64,000 bases of DNA from Hungatella sp. (GTDB taxonomy: Bacteria > Bacillota > Clostridia > Lachnospirales > Lachnospiraceae). Every line of letters starts with the position of its first letter. Position 1 is the stretch's first letter. A program made the position numbers and the translations under genes. Location: contig WASS01000020.1 in NCBI GenBank assembly GCA_009712635.1, positions 310,001-374,000 of the forward strand. The letters are read 5' to 3'. The notes below the pieces were generated by a model, which saw only the letters and a list, made by a program, of their open reading frames with translations, was not told the origin of the DNA and made no database searches. This document shows, piece by piece, positions 60,463 to 64,000 of the stretch.

Positions 60463-61860
60463 CTATTTATTTAATAAATTATAATCTGCAATGGATTTAT
60501 TAATGCTATCAGCCATCTTTTTAACGGCATCCTCTGGTGTACCATTGTTGTTAATCATGTTTTCAATTTCTGTTTCCACCGTCTGTCTTGCTTCTGGAAA
60601 CACGCTTAATAAAGCGCCTGCTGACTGTGGTGTGGAATCATGAAGCTGATCAATGGCAGTTTGAAATTGCGGGAACTTTGCTATGTTATCTTTAAATACT
60701 GGTTCATTATGAGCTGCAGTGGTGATTGGGAAATATCCTGTCTGGGAGTTCCAGTATGCCTGGCTTTCCGGTGAAACGAGAAACTTAACAAATTCCCATA
60801 CCGCTTTCTGTTTGTTTGCATCATTATTATTTAATGCCCACAAAGAACCGCCACCGATGGATACGCCACCCTTATCCTCATCACTGACTTTGGGGAAGTA
60901 AGCGGTTCCTACTTCAAATTTTCCATTTACATCATTTAAGATCTGTTTTAAGGATGCAGTTGAACCCAGTGTCATGGCAGATTTTCCAGAACTGAAGTCT
61001 GCAAGCCCTGCATCTCCTCCTCTGCCCACGTTTGGTGCATATCCTTTGGTTGATAATTCTTTCCATGCAGTCAGTGTTTTTACACCGGCTCCATTTTTAT
61101 CGAAATCAACGGCAGTTGCTGCTGCTTCTCTTCCATTGCCGCTGTCCGCATAGTTGGCCTGCTGCTTGCAGGTAAACTGCTCAAAAAACCAGCCATAAAT
61201 TCCGAGAGAAATAACCTCTCCGGCTCCGCCTTTCTTAAGCAGGTCATCTCCCACCCGTTCAATTCCCGGAAGGCTGTCTGGAACCTCTTTAATTCCGGCT
61301 TTCTTAAAAATATCTTTGTTATAGTATAGAATAGGAGTCGATGAGTTAAAGGGCATGGAATATAAAGTACCATTTACTGTATAATATGCAGCAATATTTG
61401 GTTCAACCTGAGAGAGATCCCATTTGTCCTCATCAATCAGCTGCTGCATTGGCACAACCCAGCCTGAATCAATCATGAATCTGGTTCCTATGTCGTAAAT
61501 CTGTACAAGATCTGCACCCATGTTACCGATCTGCGCGCTTTTTAACTTGTTAATGGCATCGTCATAGCTGCCCTGATACTGAGCCTCAACTGTGATCCCG
61601 GAAGTATTTTCCTTATTAAATTTTTCTACAAGTGCATCAATTGCTTTCCCATTGACGCCGCCCATGGAGTGCCAGAATGTAATGGAAGTCTTTTGTGTAT
61701 TTCCTGAAGTTTCTGCGGCAACAGGTGCTGCACTTGTGGTTACTTCTTCTTTTGTTTCAGATACAGCGGTATTTCCGGATTCGGTCTGGCTGGAACAGCC
61801 GGATAACAGTCCTGCAGCCATGATAGCCGCCATACAAAAGGAAATTGCTCTCTTTCTCAT
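60463..61860 (-). CDS. ugpB: Glycerol-phosphate-type ABC binding lipoprotein
   Basis: A 465-residue CUT1-type binding lipoprotein, lipobox LSGC near 21, then a Thr/Glu linker. It has ITFWHSMGGVNGKAIDALVEKFN and GGGSLWALNNND, matching UgpB-type proteins. The neighbouring permeases and GDPD point to glycerol 3-phosphate or glycerophosphodiesters as ligand. Confidence 0.85.
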   Translation of the reverse strand: MRKRAISFCMAAIMAAGLLSGCSSQTESGNTAVSETKEEVTTSAAPVAAETSGNTQKTSITFWHSMGGVNGKAIDALVEKFNKENTSGITVEAQYQGSYDDAINKLKSAQIGNMGADLVQIYDIGTRFMIDSGWVVPMQQLIDEDKWDLSQVEPNIAAYYTVNGTLYSMPFNSSTPILYYNKDIFKKAGIKEVPDSLPGIERVGDDLLKKGGAGEVISLGIYGWFFEQFTCKQQANYADSGNGREAAATAVDFDKNGAGVKTLTAWKELSTKGYAPNVGRGGDAGLADFSSGKSAMTLGSTASLKQILNDVNGKFEVGTAYFPKVSDEDKGGVSIGGGSLWALNNNDANKQKAVWEFVKFLVSPESQAYWNSQTGYFPITTAAHNEPVFKDNIAKFPQFQTAIDQLHDSTPQSAGALLSVFPEARQTVETEIENMINNNGTPEDAVKKMADSINKSIADYNLLNK

Positions 61861-61902
61861 GATTGTCCTCCAAATTTTATGTAAGATTTATTCTGAATCA
61901 GA

Positions 61903-62811
61903 TCAGCCTTTTACGGCTCCTGAAAACATTCCTCTGATCAGCTGCTTTTGTCCTAAGATAAATACGGAAATAGATGGTATAATAATCATTACGACTCCCG
62001 CAATCATCATGGAAATCGACTGGGAATCCACACTGTCTAACATCCCGATTCCGATCTGAACCGTTCTCATTTTATCTGAACCTGTAACAAGAAGGGGCCA
62101 CAAATACATATTCCAGGCATTGATGAAGGTATATACTGCCATGGCACCTATGGCTGATTTCGTAAGAGGTATGAGGATGCTGTAAATGAATCTTAAGTCA
62201 GAGCATCCGTCTATCCGGGCCGATTCGTATAATGATATGGGAAACGATTTATAAAACTGCCGGAATAAAAAGATACCCATAGCAGATGTCAGATAAGGAA
62301 TAATTAAAACCTTATAGCTGTCAAGCCACCGAAATCCGCTTACCGTTAAGTAATTGGATATAATCGTCGCTTCTCCAGGTATCATCATGGTCGCCATCAC
62401 AAGCATAAACAGCAGATTTTTGCCCTTAAATTCCAGAAAGGAAAATGAGAATGCTGCCAGTGAACAGGATACGATCTGCCCTGCAGTGATACAGCCTGCT
62501 ACTAAAAATGAATTAATAATAAAACGGGTTAAAGGTATTTTAACCATTGCCTGACGAAAATTATCAAGTGTTGGTGTTGCCGGTATTAAATTCATACTGG
62601 TTGTAAACAGTTCACCTGAAGGCATAAGCGCTATGCTGACGGCATATAAAAGCGGAAGCAGAAGAAACAAAGCCATAAGAAGATTAATCCCGGTCAAAGC
62701 CAGTCTGGCAACCCTGCGGCGAAAAACCGCTTTCTTTAATGCCTCTCTTTTCAGATTCTCAAGTTCTTCTCTGCTGATATCTTTTACAGCCCTGGAAATA
62801 ACAGTTTCCAT
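61903..62811 (-). CDS. ugpE: Glycerol-phosphate-type ABC permease (UgpE-like)
   Basis: A 302-residue MalG-type permease with six spans and the EAA loop YESARIDGCSDLRFIYSILIPL. I chose ATG 62811, which overlaps the upstream permease stop (TGATG) with AAAGGAG upstream; an earlier in-frame ATG at 62850 lies inside that gene. Confidence 0.88.
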   Translation of the reverse strand: METVISRAVKDISREELENLKREALKKAVFRRRVARLALTGINLLMALFLLLPLLYAVSIALMPSGELFTTSMNLIPATPTLDNFRQAMVKIPLTRFIINSFLVAGCITAGQIVSCSLAAFSFSFLEFKGKNLLFMLVMATMMIPGEATIISNYLTVSGFRWLDSYKVLIIPYLTSAMGIFLFRQFYKSFPISLYESARIDGCSDLRFIYSILIPLTKSAIGAMAVYTFINAWNMYLWPLLVTGSDKMRTVQIGIGMLDSVDSQSISMMIAGVVMIIIPSISVFILGQKQLIRGMFSGAVKG

Positions 62812-63677
62812 CAATAGTGTACTCCTTTCTTTTCCAATCGAAACATACATAAAGTCAGAACCATAATGATGACAAACAAAATCACAGACTGGGCTGCTGC
62901 GCTGCCAAAACGGTAATTAAAAAATGCATCCCGGTAAATGGAATAAACAATTAAATTGGTGGATTCACCCGGTCCTCCCATGGTTAATACTTTAACCTGG
63001 CCGAAGGACTGAAACGCCTGAATAATATTCACAACCAGCGTATAGAACAAAATCGGGCTTAAACCAGGTAGTGTCAGGCGGAAAAATTTCTGGAATGAAT
63101 TGGCTCCGTCTACCGACGCCCTCTCATAAATAACTTCATCAATATTACTTAAACCAGCGCTAAAGTAAAGAAAGTTAATGCCGCTGTTAAGCCACGCTGT
63201 TAAAAGTGCCACACAAATCAGTGCATATCTGGGGTCGCTGATCCAGTTAATATGTAATCCCAGGATCTTATTAACGATTCCAATAGCCGGATGAAGCATG
63301 ATTTTAAATATCATAGCGGCTGAGCTGGAAGCGATTGCCATTGGGAGCGCATAAGCAGTGCTGAATATCCGGATCCCTGGAAAAGACTGATTGCATAATA
63401 CGGCAGTGATAAGACCGAGAAGCATACTGACACTTACTACAATCAGTACAAATACAACCGTTACAAAAAGGCTGTTAAAAAAAGACGCTGAGCTTAAAAG
63501 CTCGGAATAATTTCCTGCACCCACAAACAACTTTGCCTGACCCATTTTATTTGTTTTAAAAAGGCTTAAATAAATAGTTTTGAAAAATGGGAAAAACAGA
63601 AAAATCGCAAAAATTGCCATGGCTGGAGCGATGTATCCATATGGACTTAATTTTCTCGTAACTAATTTATAATTCAT
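62811..63677 (-). CDS. ugpA: Glycerol-phosphate-type ABC permease (UgpA-like)
   Basis: A 288-residue MalF-type permease with six spans and EAA loop YERASVDGANSFQKFFRLTLP, plus the MGGPGESTNLIVY segment typical of UgpA. It lies between the ATPase gene (upstream) and ugpE. Confidence 0.88.
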   Translation of the reverse strand: MNYKLVTRKLSPYGYIAPAMAIFAIFLFFPFFKTIYLSLFKTNKMGQAKLFVGAGNYSELLSSASFFNSLFVTVVFVLIVVSVSMLLGLITAVLCNQSFPGIRIFSTAYALPMAIASSSAAMIFKIMLHPAIGIVNKILGLHINWISDPRYALICVALLTAWLNSGINFLYFSAGLSNIDEVIYERASVDGANSFQKFFRLTLPGLSPILFYTLVVNIIQAFQSFGQVKVLTMGGPGESTNLIVYSIYRDAFFNYRFGSAAAQSVILFVIIMVLTLCMFRLEKKGVHY

Positions 63678-63688
63678 TGGATTACTCC

Positions 63689-64000
63689 TTAACGGTATAA
63701 TATGTTTTCTTCTGTCTCCATATCAAACAGCAAAATACGGCTCATGTCTGCAAAGATGGATATTTCCTTTCCCCCTTCAGATGGAAAATCCGGTTTCAGT
63801 CTGGCACATACCGGGCTTCTTCCTATTTTTCCATGAAGTAGGATTTCAGATCCCAGAACTTCTTTTATCTCCACATTCAATTTCAGTTCCTGATCTTTGG
63901 AACCAGTTTCATGCAAATCCTCGGGACGGATACCCAGATATACTCTTCTACCCAGATAGTCACCATCCATAAGCCTTTTTGCGCATTCCTCATTTACAAA
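63689..64000 (-). CDS. ugpC: ABC ATPase C-terminus (UgpC/MsmK type), cut by window edge
   Basis: Only the last 103 residues are in view. They form the MOI/TOBE regulatory domain (YLGIRPEDLHETG, VEIKEVLGSEILLHGKI) of UgpC/MalK-type ATPases. The frame is open to 64000. It stands first of ugpC-A-E-B-Q as read here. Confidence 0.82.
   Translation of the reverse strand, partial: FVNEECAKRLMDGDYLGRRVYLGIRPEDLHETGSKDQELKLNVEIKEVLGSEILLHGKIGRSPVCARLKPDFPSEGGKEISIFADMSRILLFDMETEENILYR

Noticed and set aside
1-64000. CRISPR arrays, tRNA or rRNA genes
   Set aside because: No regularly spaced direct repeats and no tRNA- or rRNA-like sequences were seen on either strand.

Overview
The window is a chromosomal segment of a low-to-mid-GC, spore-former-type Firmicute, most likely a Lachnospiraceae member of the Lacrimispora / Clostridium cluster XIVa kind. 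Supporting this are the rplU-prp-rpmA-obgE-yhbY-nadD-yqeK-rsfS-lexA order, an rpmA with the Prp-cleaved leader, paired TIGR03960/TIGR03936-type proteins ahead of an RNase E/G, EFR1-type ferredoxins, strong AGGAGG ribosome sites and Gram-positive lipoprotein signals. The genus is inferred; no rRNA or tRNA is present.

Layout. 1-3.3 kb (minus): sufCBD Fe-S assembly, cut by the left edge. 3.4-7.2 kb (plus): FMN riboswitch and ribD-ribE-ribBA-ribH. 7.2-10.2 kb (minus): a tightly coupled trio (DUF1858 plus binding-protein-like protein, CobW/UreG-like GTPase, ABC ATPase with no permease), then a divergent EFR1-type flavodoxin-ferredoxin. 11.3-16.4 kb (minus): compact ethanolamine cassette (eutA, permease, eutB, eutC) without microcompartment genes and with a terminator in its leader. 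16.5-27.5 kb (plus): sugar operon (PfkB kinase, class II aldolase, lyxose-isomerase-like protein, ribose-type ABC transporter), then a second binding lipoprotein, a NarL-type two-component system and a third binding protein. 27.6-29.6 kb: YtrA-type GntR/ABC operon. 29.7-36.4 kb: radical-SAM pair, RNase E/G, trkA-trkH. 36.4-37.6 kb: MFS transporter. 37.7-42.1 kb: the rplU-to-rsfS operon. 42.2-43.3 kb: lexA and a divergent SOS-type LysM protein. 43.4-46.9 kb: broken EFR1 gene, IS fragments and two accessory genes. 47.0-48.1 kb: XerS-like tyrosine recombinase. 48.3-54.2 kb: a filamentous-phage-like element. 54.3-58.6 kb: small accessory and secreted proteins and an LCP enzyme. 58.8-64 kb (minus): HAD phosphatase, glycerophosphodiesterase and a ugpBEA(C) uptake system.

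Most notable object: 48.3-53.8 kb is about 5.5 kb and combines two things that usually belong to different worlds. One is a CRESS-DNA-virus-type Rep (HUH endonuclease plus superfamily 3 helicase) next to a stem-loop carrying the circovirus-style nonanucleotide TAGTATTAC and TGTTACA iterons. The other is an inovirus-like set: Zot/pI ATPase, coat-like single-span proteins, secreted minor-coat-like proteins, a small putative ssDNA-binding protein and a divergent RHH repressor with palindromic operators. Related imperfect palindromes lie at both ends, right beside the XerS-like gene, suggesting use of a host Xer site. A partial second copy of the coat genes sits in inverted orientation just outside.

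Limits: everything was read by eye from the sequence. Family names rest on recognised motifs and context, and no database search was possible. Coordinates of short sites may be off by a base or two.
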